A stretch of DNA of 64,000 nucleotides from Amyelois transitella (taxonomy: Eukaryota; Arthropoda; Insecta; Lepidoptera; Pyralidae): contig NC_083517.1 in the NCBI RefSeq assembly GCF_032362555.1, positions 1,260,001 through 1,324,000 of the forward strand, written 5' to 3'. Under the pieces are notes generated by a model. That model did no database searches, was not told the DNA's origin, and worked only from the letters and a program-made list of their open reading frames with translations. This document shows, piece after piece, positions 21,001 to 33,000 of the stretch. Made by a program: the position numbers and the translations under genes. Within the stretch, counting starts at the first letter, position 1. Each line of letters begins with the position of its first letter.

Positions 21001-24000
21001 CTATATTTGTAAATTGACGTCCGATGAAAATGCTGCAGTGTAGTTTGTTCCGCCGCTTCTTCTACACATGCGCTTTGGAAGCGGTAGTAGTTATAATTAG
21101 ATTTAAGTTATGGGACGCGTCAATAAGTGATATCTTGTATCCAATTTTGAAAATAAATCTATTCTATTCTATTCTACCCTGTGCAGATTTTCCCAGGATC
21201 TTGGTCAAAGGGCGCACTTCGGGCTCCTCTCGGGATGAAATCGGGATTGACGCCATAGTAAATCAAGTTTCTACAAGAAGCGACTCACATCTGATATCCG
21301 CAACCTTAACAAGGGAATCTAAACCTTAAATGGATATAATTAAAACTGCATGCCGTGCCGTCCGCGACGCGAGATTAAGAGTGGGCGAGCTACGAACGGG
21401 CTACGAATTTGCTTCAGAAGCTACGAAGTAGCTACAGATTTGCTACGAAAATGCTACGGGTTTAATATTTATTCATTCACACTCGTATATTCATATATTT
21501 ATTAACTTTCTTACATCTAGAATTACAGACTAAATGTAATGCGATAGTGTATAATCAATTATCAACAAATTATCAATACAAATATTGAAATAAAATATTT
21601 GTTTCAGCTCCGCGAGAAGTTGAGCAGGCCTGTTGAGAACATTAAGCCAAATCATATAGCCAGGTAAAAGATTTTACATACATACATATATATAAATCAC
21701 GCCTCTTTCCCGGAGGGGTAGGCAGAGACCACATCATTCCACTTGCCACGATCACTCCCTTCATGCAAACTCGTCGGTTTCGGGTACTCTTGACCTTACA
21801 TTTTACACATAGATATATCATACATAGACATAATCACGTCTTGAGCGTTGAATTTATAACTTGGAAATTGTTGTTTAAAAAACATACATAGTCATATCTT
21901 GAGTGTTGAATTTATAATTTGTAAATGGTTCTTTAAAAAAATGTTTGTCTATGTTGGTGTCTAGCTTGTCTATTCCAAAAAAAATCTTTCCATCCATTTT
22001 CTGAATATGCTGGCTTCACATGGTATGCTCTCTGGACACTCCCTTCCCACACACGGATTCACATGCTATGATCACATGATTATAAAAACCAAACTCGACG
22101 CAACTTGTCTTGTTATGGATACCACACTCACAGACCACTACACTGTAGCGCTTAGCCTAAACTTACAAACTAACCTCCCCATACGCAACGTAAATAACCA
22201 CCACCTGGACCTTAAAGAACTTGACCAAATGATGAATGAAACCGACTTCTCCCCAATCACGACTTCTACAGACACAAACACTTCCACTAACCTTCTCATT
22301 TACATAATATCCCTGGCTATAAACAAATGCACAAAAAGAATCAGTGCGCCCAGGAGACAACTCATCAAACAACCATGGATAACAAAAGGTCTCTTACGGT
22401 GCATAAAAAATAGGGACAAACTACACAAAAAACACAAAAAAGACCCAGGAAATACTATCATAACTACCACACACAAACGATATAGAAACTTTTGCTCAAA
22501 ATTGCTTAAAAAGGTAAAAATTGCCTATGAAAGGCAGCAATTATTAAACGCGCGAAATAATCAGAAGAGACTGTGGGACGCCATAAAAACCATAAATGGT
22601 TCGAAAAAAAACCCTGACCACTCCCTGTCCTTAATACAAAACGACCATCCCAGGGAATCCACCAATTCAGTAAATAGATACTTTGCAGATGTTGGTAGAA
22701 ACTTAGCCTCCTTGATAGAACCTCACAAAAAACCTCAAAAGAATCACGCCCAATCAAATGGTTCTCCTCTCCGCAGTTTTCAAATTGCCCCAGTGCTAGA
22801 AGAAGAAGTAGCGTGCATCATCACGGGCCTAAAAGAGAGATGTGCAGTAGGCTTGGACAACATATCCACAAAAATAATAAAAAGATATGTTCAGGTTCTC
22901 ATAAATCCAATTACACATATCTGCAATCTGGCCATTTCACAAGGCGTGTTCCCTGAAGCTTTTAAAACAGCCCTTATAAAACCGATCCACAAAAACGGTG
23001 ATAAGGATCGAGTCGAAAATTACAGACCCATCTCTATCCTACCGGCGTTATCCAAAATCCTAGAAAGGATAATGAACAACAGGTTAACACAATATCTAGA
23101 AAAGAATAGTCTCCTCTCTACCTCCCAGTTCGGCTTCAGAATCGGCAAATCGACCAACGACGCGGTCCATGAACTGGTGGACTCCATTATCACCACCCTT
23201 GATAAAAAAAGGAAGTGTCTCACACTCTTTTTAGACCTAACTAAGGCCTTCGACACTGTATCCATACCACACCTTCTGACCAAGCTAAAAAACATAGGAG
23301 TCAGAGGCGTACCGTTTCAACTTTTCGCAGACTTCTTAAGAAATAGATCTCAACGTACCAAGATAGGCGAATGGATCAGTGATGAGACTCCCCTTACCTA
23401 TGGTGTTCCCCAAGGTAGCATAATCTCTCCCACCCTTTTCCTCATATACATTGACAGCCTATGTTGTCTCCAGCTAGAGGGCGGGAAAATTCTGACTTTT
23501 GCTGACGATACCGCCTTATTTTTTTCCGGGGACTCTTGGGAAGACGTTTTCAAAAATGCACAAGTAGGCTTCAACAAAGTAAAAGAATGGCTGACAAATA
23601 ACTTACTCACCCTGAACGTCGTCAAGACCAAGTATATTCCCTTTGCTCTAAAAGCCAATTTACTTCCACCGCTTGGCCTAAATATAGTGGCTCACAACTG
23701 CCCTCAAATACTCCCCGACTGCTCCTGCCCACCTCTTCAAAGAACAGAAAGCTTAAAGTACCTAGGAATCACCATTGACCAAACACTTACCTTTTCCCCC
23801 CACGTGGAGTCATTGGCTTCCAGGCTCAGAAAGCTCATATACGTGTTCAAAACTCTAAAACACTCCGCCAACCGAGAAGTAACCAAGATGGTGTACAATG
23901 CGCTATGCCAATCCTTAGTCAACTATTGCATAACATCCTGGGGTGGCATAGCAAAAACGAATCTAATCGAACTGGAAAGAGCCCAACGTACCATCCTCAA

Positions 24001-27000
24001 AGTAGCCGCGGGTTTGCCCTTCCGATACCCGACTGAAAAATTATACGAGATCTGGGACGTGCCTACTGTAAGACAATCTTTCATAATACACACGATTCTA
24101 TTGCAACACTCACAACTAATATTCAACCCCAACCTGGTAACACACGGTCGTAGAAGAAAACCAATATGCCCCCAACGCTCACTAAATACAGCAACAGCCA
24201 GACACTTTTTCTGCTTTCTCGGACCATACCTATACAATAAATTTAATATAATACTAAATATTTACCCCCTGCTCAAGTACTCTTGCAAAAAAATTGTCAC
24301 CGAATACCTTAAACCTCTCGACTATACAAGTATAGAAGACCTTCTGTGCCCTAACATTTAACCTAAGTGTCGTCACCCCTATAAACCCAGTCTCATAAAA
24401 CACTCACACAAACACTCACACATAACCCAAAACACCAACTTGAAACCCCCATCCACAAATCTACAATACACAACCAATCTCCCCGCGGTGCTTCCCATAC
24501 CTAGACATAAGTACTTAGTATAACTTACCTACCTGTATATTTAATTCCACTTCATTCAACACATAGACAGCCCAACATAAATGCTATGTAATTCCAAGGG
24601 TGGGGCCTAGCTACCTGTAGCACAGGTTCCTTCAGGAACCTATAACAGGAACTAGTCTCCAGCCAGAGGTGAACTCTGTTGATACCAAGCAATTAAATAA
24701 AATGTATAAAACCTAGTTATAAAATAATCTCAAGGCTCACCTTTGTAAAGAGGAAAATAAACGTATTTTATTATATTATTATATATTATTTGTTAAAAAT
24801 TAAACTCATGGTTATTCAAACCTCGGTTTCCCCGGAAGATCAGCGTCGGGTTATTGTAAAATACCTCGTCGACACAAGCTGAGTGGATGTCGGATTAGTA
24901 TTACAATTTAGTCAATTGTTTGTTTTTATTTTAACTAAGTACTTTAGTGTGTATGCTAATAAACTTAATATTGATTCATTAATTCATTCGAATGTTACGT
25001 AAATTAAACGCTTCTCTTAATGCAAATTTAATGTTTATTGTTTTATTATAAAGAGATTATTAAGTAACTTTACCAATATCCGTGGTCTGCGCAGGAGTTC
25101 GCAACTGCCGGTGCCAGTACGCAGGCGCGCTCGGTCAACACCACCGCCTGCTGCGCCGGCGCCGCCGCGGAGACTTCGCCCTCTGCCGGACTCCGCCCCT
25201 TTGCCTGGTGAGACATTTACTTACGTTTAAATCTAATTATTTAGGTCAAATTTATACGGCACTTTTGGAAACAAAATATTATGTAAGTATTATATTTTGT
25301 TTCCAAAAGTCTTGAAGTACTTAAATTAAAAAAAAAAACTTTTTCTTGATACGTATAAAAAAAAATGTATTTTGTTGCCAGGTGTCTCACAAGTCGGTCG
25401 TGACTACCTTCTGAAACCACTATCTCCAATACCACTAAGTGACAGGTAAGAATTTTTCTTCCCTCTAGACTCTTATTATTAGTAACGAATAGATTTAAAA
25501 AAATGCCGTGTTTATGGAATTTTTCGAGATTTTTTTAAAATTACAACCACAATAAAATATTTTTTTTATGATGTACGCACGGGGTACTGTATGTAGGTTT
25601 ATGTATGTAATTGCAGAATAATGTGAATTGATAGTTTTCATCCCGAAAAAGTTATTTTGTTCGTGGACAGGGATAAATTGAATATGCAAGCAGAAGAGCC
25701 GGTAAAAGTTGTTAATAAAGATGAAAATACATACATACATACATACATAAAATCACGCCTCTTTCCCGGAGGGGTAGGCAGAGACTACCTCTTTCCACTT
25801 GCCACGATCTCTGCATATTTCCTTCGCTTCATCCACAAAATAAAGATGTAATTAATAAATTTAATTAAATATACCTCTACCATAATATTTTGCCACGAAT
25901 AGGTACTAATTTCACCTTGAGTATATATACAGATATATAAGTCTATCCGCTTCACCTTTTAATAAAATTGGATTCATGAGATATCATGCACCTGCCGCGA
26001 TATGTGCTATGAAAAAACGTTATAATACAAAGTGTTGGTTACCACACGGCACTGTTGGCGACCTTTGAGTTAGTGTGGTAAAATTTATATTCATCAACTA
26101 GATTGAAGAAATTGGTTAATTCTTCTTCATACGACTCTAAAGTGAGTCATACCTATTATAAAGTTTTGGGAACCACACTGCATTGATGACGAGTGGGACC
26201 TCTGAGTTAGTCCGAAATTAATTCCAGTAAAAAATATCCTTAATAACCTAGAATAATGTTAATAAGTTTAATACGGCTTAAAATCTTGAAAATAGGTCCT
26301 CATACATACATCACGTCTATATCCCTTACGGGGTTGACAGAGCCAACAGTCTTGAAAAGACTGAAAGACCACGTTCAGCTGTTTGGCTTTTTGATAGAAT
26401 TGAGATTCAAATAGGTTCTCATGAAGAGCGAAATTACCGTGACATGTGGATAGATGCAATACGAGTATATGCTGCCCTTTCGGTAAATAGACGTAATGCG
26501 TGTATTCAATTATTAAAATAGGTCTTATGTATATTAATTTTTCACTGGAAGGCGAGGCCTGACAAAACCTTATTTTGACTTATGAAAGTAACCTTTCACA
26601 TTTGTAATTATGTAAAATAATCAGTGGTTCATCTAGCCAAAACCCAAATCCTACTGGCCTCAATAAGTAATCGTGTTTCTATATTTATGTTTAATTAGTG
26701 GCCTTTATTAGGTAGTACGCTATGTGAGATGTTATCAGAATAATAAACTAAAAATAAACTTTCTCACATCATGAAACAAATATTAAAACAAATATTGGCA
26801 TTTTTAGGGTTCCGTTCTACGGTATCCTGAACCTATTATAATTGGCCACTGGACAGCGATTATGACTGATAAGCGATATAAAGTATCCTATAATGAATGA
26901 ATAAAAATTTTAAAATAGAATTTGAAAGTTAACGTGTTATTTTTGCTCCGTAAGGGATTAAATACACTATGTATTGTTAGAATGGAGATCTTTTGAAGCT

Positions 27001-30000
27001 AACACCACGATCGCCCGTTGTATCTAGGTATTACATTATTTACCAACTTTAAAGTGTCAATCACCTCTGCCCACATGGTAACTGACTTTCTCAATCGATA
27101 CCCCAGCGCGTCTGATGGTGAATACTGAATTACCTTGGAAGTCAATCGCCCGTACAAATGCGTCAGTTATTCCTTCAAATATGACAGTAATTTTTTTAGA
27201 TGTGTTTATATATAAACATACATACATAATTATAGTCACGTCTTTATCCCTTGCGGAGTAGACAGAGCCAACAGTCTTGAGAAAACTGAAAGGCCACGTT
27301 CAGCAGTTTGGCTTGATGATAGAATTGAGATTAAAATAGTGACAGGTTACTAGCCCATCGCCTAAATGAAGTATCCCAAGTTTATAAGTCTTTTACGACA
27401 TCAGTGAGAAAGAACCATTTTTTACTAAGCGTCATCCCCTAGCAACCTGTCACTATTTGAATTTAAATTCTATCATTAAGCCAAACAGCTGAACGTGGCC
27501 TATCAGTTTATCAATGCTGTTAGCTCTGTCTATCCCGCAAGGAATATAGACGTGATGTATGTGTGTGTGAGTAGGCGTCATCCCCTTATACACACAGTTA
27601 ATTACCATTCTAGACGCCGGCTACTCGTTGTTTGTTCACACTCAAATATTTGTTGCCTAGCAACTGTTAATACATTCAATAAACAGCAGTTATTCATTAC
27701 CTTAGTAATGTTTGTTGTAAGGTTTAAAAACTGCGAACATAACGCTTTCTTACGAGTTGAGAGAACTTATACCGTGTGGTTTCCGGCAAGAATAGGACCA
27801 CTCCATCTCTTTCTCACGGATGTCGTAAAAGGCTAGGAATTTTTCTTTTAGGCGATGGACTAGCAACCTGTCACTATTTTGAATCTCAATTCTATCATTA
27901 AGCCAAACAGCTGAACGTGGCGTTTTAGTCTTTTCAAAACTGTTGGCTCTGTCTGCCCCGCAAGAGATGTAGACGTGATTATATGTATGTATGTGAGAAA
28001 AACTACAGTAACGTAGCTATTTACTCTTTTTTTATCGTATCACGGCATAGGTAATCGGCTTTTTCTCCGTTATTTACAACTGACACACACATGCTTGCCA
28101 CTACCAACCCTTTTGGAATATTTATTTATTTAAAACTTTATTGCACAAAACAAAAATGTACAAAAGGCGGACTTAATGCCGTTTGGCATTCTCTACCAGT
28201 CAACCAGCTGACCAAACAGAAAAAACTTTAAGTTGGTGGTGCGATGTAGTGCACATGCATAGTTACTGATAAATACATACATTACGAAACAAAAAATGCA
28301 TAGGGTAAGGTTGCTTAAATCGTACCACCGCCTAAGTCGTACCCCGGTAATTTCTCACTTGATACACAAAAAATGCAACATCTGATGACATTTATCTGAA
28401 CTATTTAGTCAGGCAAACAAATTCAAACAAGTGGAACGCTGCTCGGCTTCGTGAAACGAAGATATTTAAAAAGTAAGTATTTTATACGTATTGCATTACA
28501 ATTTTTGGCACATTTATAAGCTATTTATGGCAGGATAGCGATAGTTAATTTATTTCTTTGTCTTTAGAGTGCGTATCTAGCAATAGTTTAAGCATACTCA
28601 AACATGAGATATTTACAGGTTATGTTAGTTGTTTTAATTTGAAATTCAGAAGTCCCCTCTGCTTAAGTCGTACCTGTGCTAAATTCCTTAGTCGTACCGG
28701 TACGACTTAGGTATAAAGAAAATTATTTAACAATAAATTTATTTTTTTATCAGGTTATAAATACTACATTGCATGAAAAAGATAAAATACAATACTTGGA
28801 AGCAAGAGGATATGGACCAGGCTCTATAATAGAAGCCAAGGAAGAAGAAGAAGCCTGTACTAGATATGAAAAAAATCAAAATTGAAAAAGGAATTAATAA
28901 AAGTATTAAAAGAAGAAATAAAGAAAAACAAAAAAATAAAAGCTAAAGCATCATGGTTATGCCAACTATGTAAAGAAGATCGCGAAGAAAACATGATCCA
29001 GTGCATAAAATGTAAAGTCTGGATACATGACCTATGCGCTGGTGTAGAAAGTAGTACCTACCATTAAAAAATATATTTGTGATATCTGTGTTAGTAAGTA
29101 GATTCGATATTATAACTTCTTGATAACCAAAACATGTTTCAAGTGATCTCTTGTTATTCAGTATTATTTCTATATAGTTTATTATGACTTCATTGAAGTC
29201 TATTTTCTAAGTACGACTTAGGCTATAGGTGGTACGAGTTAGGAACTGAGGCGCCTTAGTCGTACCGAAAGCAGGTTTGTTAAAATTGTTAATTTAACTA
29301 TTTTGATGAAAGATTTGTTAGTGTCTATAAACGTTGATGGAAAGGCAACTAAATAAAGATTCGACAGATGTAAGAAGTTGTGTTTAATTTCAATTGTAGT
29401 AATTATTAGAGTAACATTTCCTTAGGGGGTACGACTTAAGCAACCTTACCCTAATTACATACAAGATACATAATATGCATTATAAATACATATATTTACA
29501 TACATAAAATATCAAATTTTATATTATAAATATTCTCCCACGTGAAAATTTATTGGGACCACGGGACTAGCATGGCACGGGTGACGACGTATTTTTAAGA
29601 CGATAAACTATAGCCGTATCGCTTTTCGTTTTTCGCGACAATCCAGTTGAAAAAAAAGGCGATCACTAAATCAGCGAGGATTTTCGTTTCACGCGGCAAT
29701 CTAGTTGAAAAAAAAGGTGATCGATCACTAAATCAGTGAGGATTTTCGTTTCACGCGGCAATCTAGTTGAAAAAAAAGGTGATCACTAAATCAGCGAGGA
29801 TTTTCGTTTCACGCGGCAAACAAGTTGAAATAAAATTCAATTTAAAAATACGAGTATAAACTGTTCATGACAAAACACAGCCCACTATTTCGACAGTATA
29901 ATTACATTTCCCGTGCCACTGACCCACATTTGAGACAGAAATTATTGGCCCACGTGCGTTCAAGGCGCTATGGACGATTGTCGACCTATTTACCCTATCG

Positions 30001-33000
30001 TCTGATCGTTCCACTTACAAAATAAACACTGCGTATACAAGTCTTAAATGGAGTATTAATAAGAATTTAATTGGTTTTTGCTACTGTTTTGTTGAGCTCA
30101 ACAGAAAAATGTGTCGAGTAATTTAGATTTTCCGCCGTAAAATTCACTTATAGATACACACAATTTGTTTGTGGGGTCTTGACTAAATTTGGCATCATGT
30201 CATATTTATTATCTCTTTTTGTCCAAAACTAGCTGTGCCCGCGACTTCCCCGCGTGGAATTGTTATTTTGGGCATCATTGAAGCCCTCAAGGATGAATAA
30301 TTTTCCCCGTTTTTATCACAAATTCCGTTATTTCTTTGCTCCTTATAGTTGCAGCGTGATGTTATAAAGCCTAAAGCCTTCCTCGATAAATGGTCTATTC
30401 AACGGAAAAATAATTTTTCAACTCGAACCAGTAGTTCCTGAGATTAGAGCGTTGAAACAAACAGACAAACTCTTCAGCTTTATAATATTGGTATAGATTA
30501 TAGAAAGAAAGATATAATGCCCTGTCAACGTTCGCGAATGGGTTAGAGCTTTATTAGGAGGATGACAGTTTAAAAAGGTGATGACTATCTTTGTTCCTTC
30601 TTTATCTTCTTGATCGATCATACCATATTTAGAACCTTCTTATTTTATTTATATTCAAGGGAGTTTTATGTCAGCCATGCGATCGATTTTAAAATACATA
30701 CGTACCTACAAACATATAGTCACGTCTAAATCCCTTGGCTCTGTCTACCCTGACAGAGCCAACAGTCTCAAAAAGACTGATAGGCCGCGTTCAGCTTTTT
30801 GCCTTGATGATAGAATTGAGATTCAAATAGTGACAGGTTGCTAGCCCATCGCCTAAAAGAAGAATCCCAAGTTTATAAGCCTATCCCTTAGTCGCCTTTT
30901 ACGACATCCATGGGAACGAGATAGAGAGGTTCTATTCTTTTTTTATATTGGTGCCGGGAACCACACGGCACAACACGATTTTAAAATCTTCGTCAACATA
31001 GGGGTATTCCATCATTCACTCGTTCACTCATGTATTCGCGTCTATATCCCTTGCGGGGTAGGCAGAGCCGACAGTCTTGAAAAGTCTGATAGGCTACGTT
31101 CAGCTGTATGGCTGAAAAATGATAATTCTGTAATAGCTTACAATGGGTGGCTTTCGCAAAGCTGACTAACGCTTGATGACGGGGTTTTCTACGAAAATGT
31201 TATTCCTACTTTGCATAATATGCAGGTAGTGCTGAGTTCATCAACACAATGACCCTGATAATTATTCGTGACTGCGAAATATCCAGAGGACAGATGGATA
31301 CCTCCTATTTGAACACCATGAAAAGTGTGCCGTGTGGTTCCCGGCACCAATACAAAAAAGAATAGGACCACTGCATCTATTTTCCATGGATTTCGTAAAA
31401 CGCGACTAAGGGATAGGCTTAAAAACTTGGAATTCTTTTTTTTAGGTGACGCTGTCTCTATTTGAATCTCAATTCTATCATTAAGCTAAATAGCTGAATT
31501 TGGCCGATCAGTCATTTCAAGACTGTTGGCTCTGTCTACCCCTCAAGGGATATATACGTGACCATATGTATGTATGAAAAGTTTAAGGGATGTGTAAAAT
31601 AAGTTTAGCTTAAATAACTTTTTAGTGGATCTCCAGTTTTTACATACCTATAACTGTAAATTCTAGGGAAGATTGAAAGAAAAAAGACATCCCATATAGG
31701 TTTATTAATGAAACGTGGGGAAAAACGTTACAAGTGTTTTGACAAAACTGATTCTTATGAAAAATAGAAAGATGGATCGTGGTCTTTTTGAAACTGTTGG
31801 CCCTATCCACCCCGTAAAGGATAAAAACGTGATGTAGAACAAAAGCCCAAAGGGCTCTTACAATATAAAGTAGTGACATGGTTCAAAATAAAAACATTAT
31901 TACGTGTAGCTACTACAAGAACATTAATCCAAAAATTGATTATTTTTCGCTTCTTGATTGATTAAGACAGCTATCCACTCGAGTTTACGCTACGAAAACC
32001 TACGCGTAATATTTTATTAACGCATAAGATACCTACTTATTGCTACCGGACATTAACACCAACACCCTGTCTTCTCTTTTGGCGTTCTCATTAATTTGTA
32101 ACAGTTGGCACTGGGCTGGGAATACACATTGTAAGGACGGCAGTCGAGGAGGCGCCGCGGCGGCCGGCGGCCATGCTCGCTCTGTGTTGCTGCCCCGCGC
32201 GCGCCGTCACCCCCGCGCCCCCCGCGCCGCCCCTCGCGCCCGACCTCGTCGCCGACCTGCCCCCGCACACGCGGTAACCCTCCACTCGAACCCCTTGCAT
32301 AAATAAACAACTGCCAATCAACACTCTACGCACAACTTTCTTTTATTTCCAGGGACTCCAGCGCCTTTACCAGCTACGATGAAAACGACAAGAAGCAGCC
32401 TTCAGCAGATGGCGAGAAAAAATCTGTCGAAAGTGTCATCGTGGGGCCGACGACCGAGATCGATATTCCGGCGGGAGAAGGCGACGAGCCCCTGCCGCCG
32501 CGGTCGCCCTCGATCAAAGTCGAGGATTACTCAGAGAAGTCTCACCGCTCCTCGTACGTCGAGCCTCTCGTTGAATCTCGGGTGCTTGACAAATCTCCAA
32601 GTCCAGACGTTTTCGGATCACAAAAATCTCTCGATCGAGTGTCCTTTACGAGTTCAAAGTCGCGAACTCCGAGTCGGAAGTCGCCATCGCTTCATTCGAA
32701 AAGCAAAAGCGCTGTAAGTAGCCCAACTAAAAGTAGGAATCCGTCTCCTGATCCAACGAGCGATGTTTACGACGATCAGTCTCTTCCGTGTCATCGAGAC
32801 GTACGGAACGCCCTCGCCGAATGTATCGTGCCTCCGCGGCACGAAGATTGGGAGGTGATAGTGAACGCATTAATTGAGACTGAGAGGCTAGCAGCGGACC
32901 CCACGGCGCGAGCCCCCGCGGCGACGTGGCGGGCGGTAGTGCGGGCTGCCTCTGCGCACGTGCGCTCCCTTCGCTCCCGAGTGGCCAGAACCGCGTGTTG

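Noticed and set aside
32040..32333. Alternative frames over the GC-rich segment before the last TOG-array exon
   Set aside because: Only the frame joining 32136-32273 keeps phase with both neighbours; the others are arginine/proline-rich shadows.
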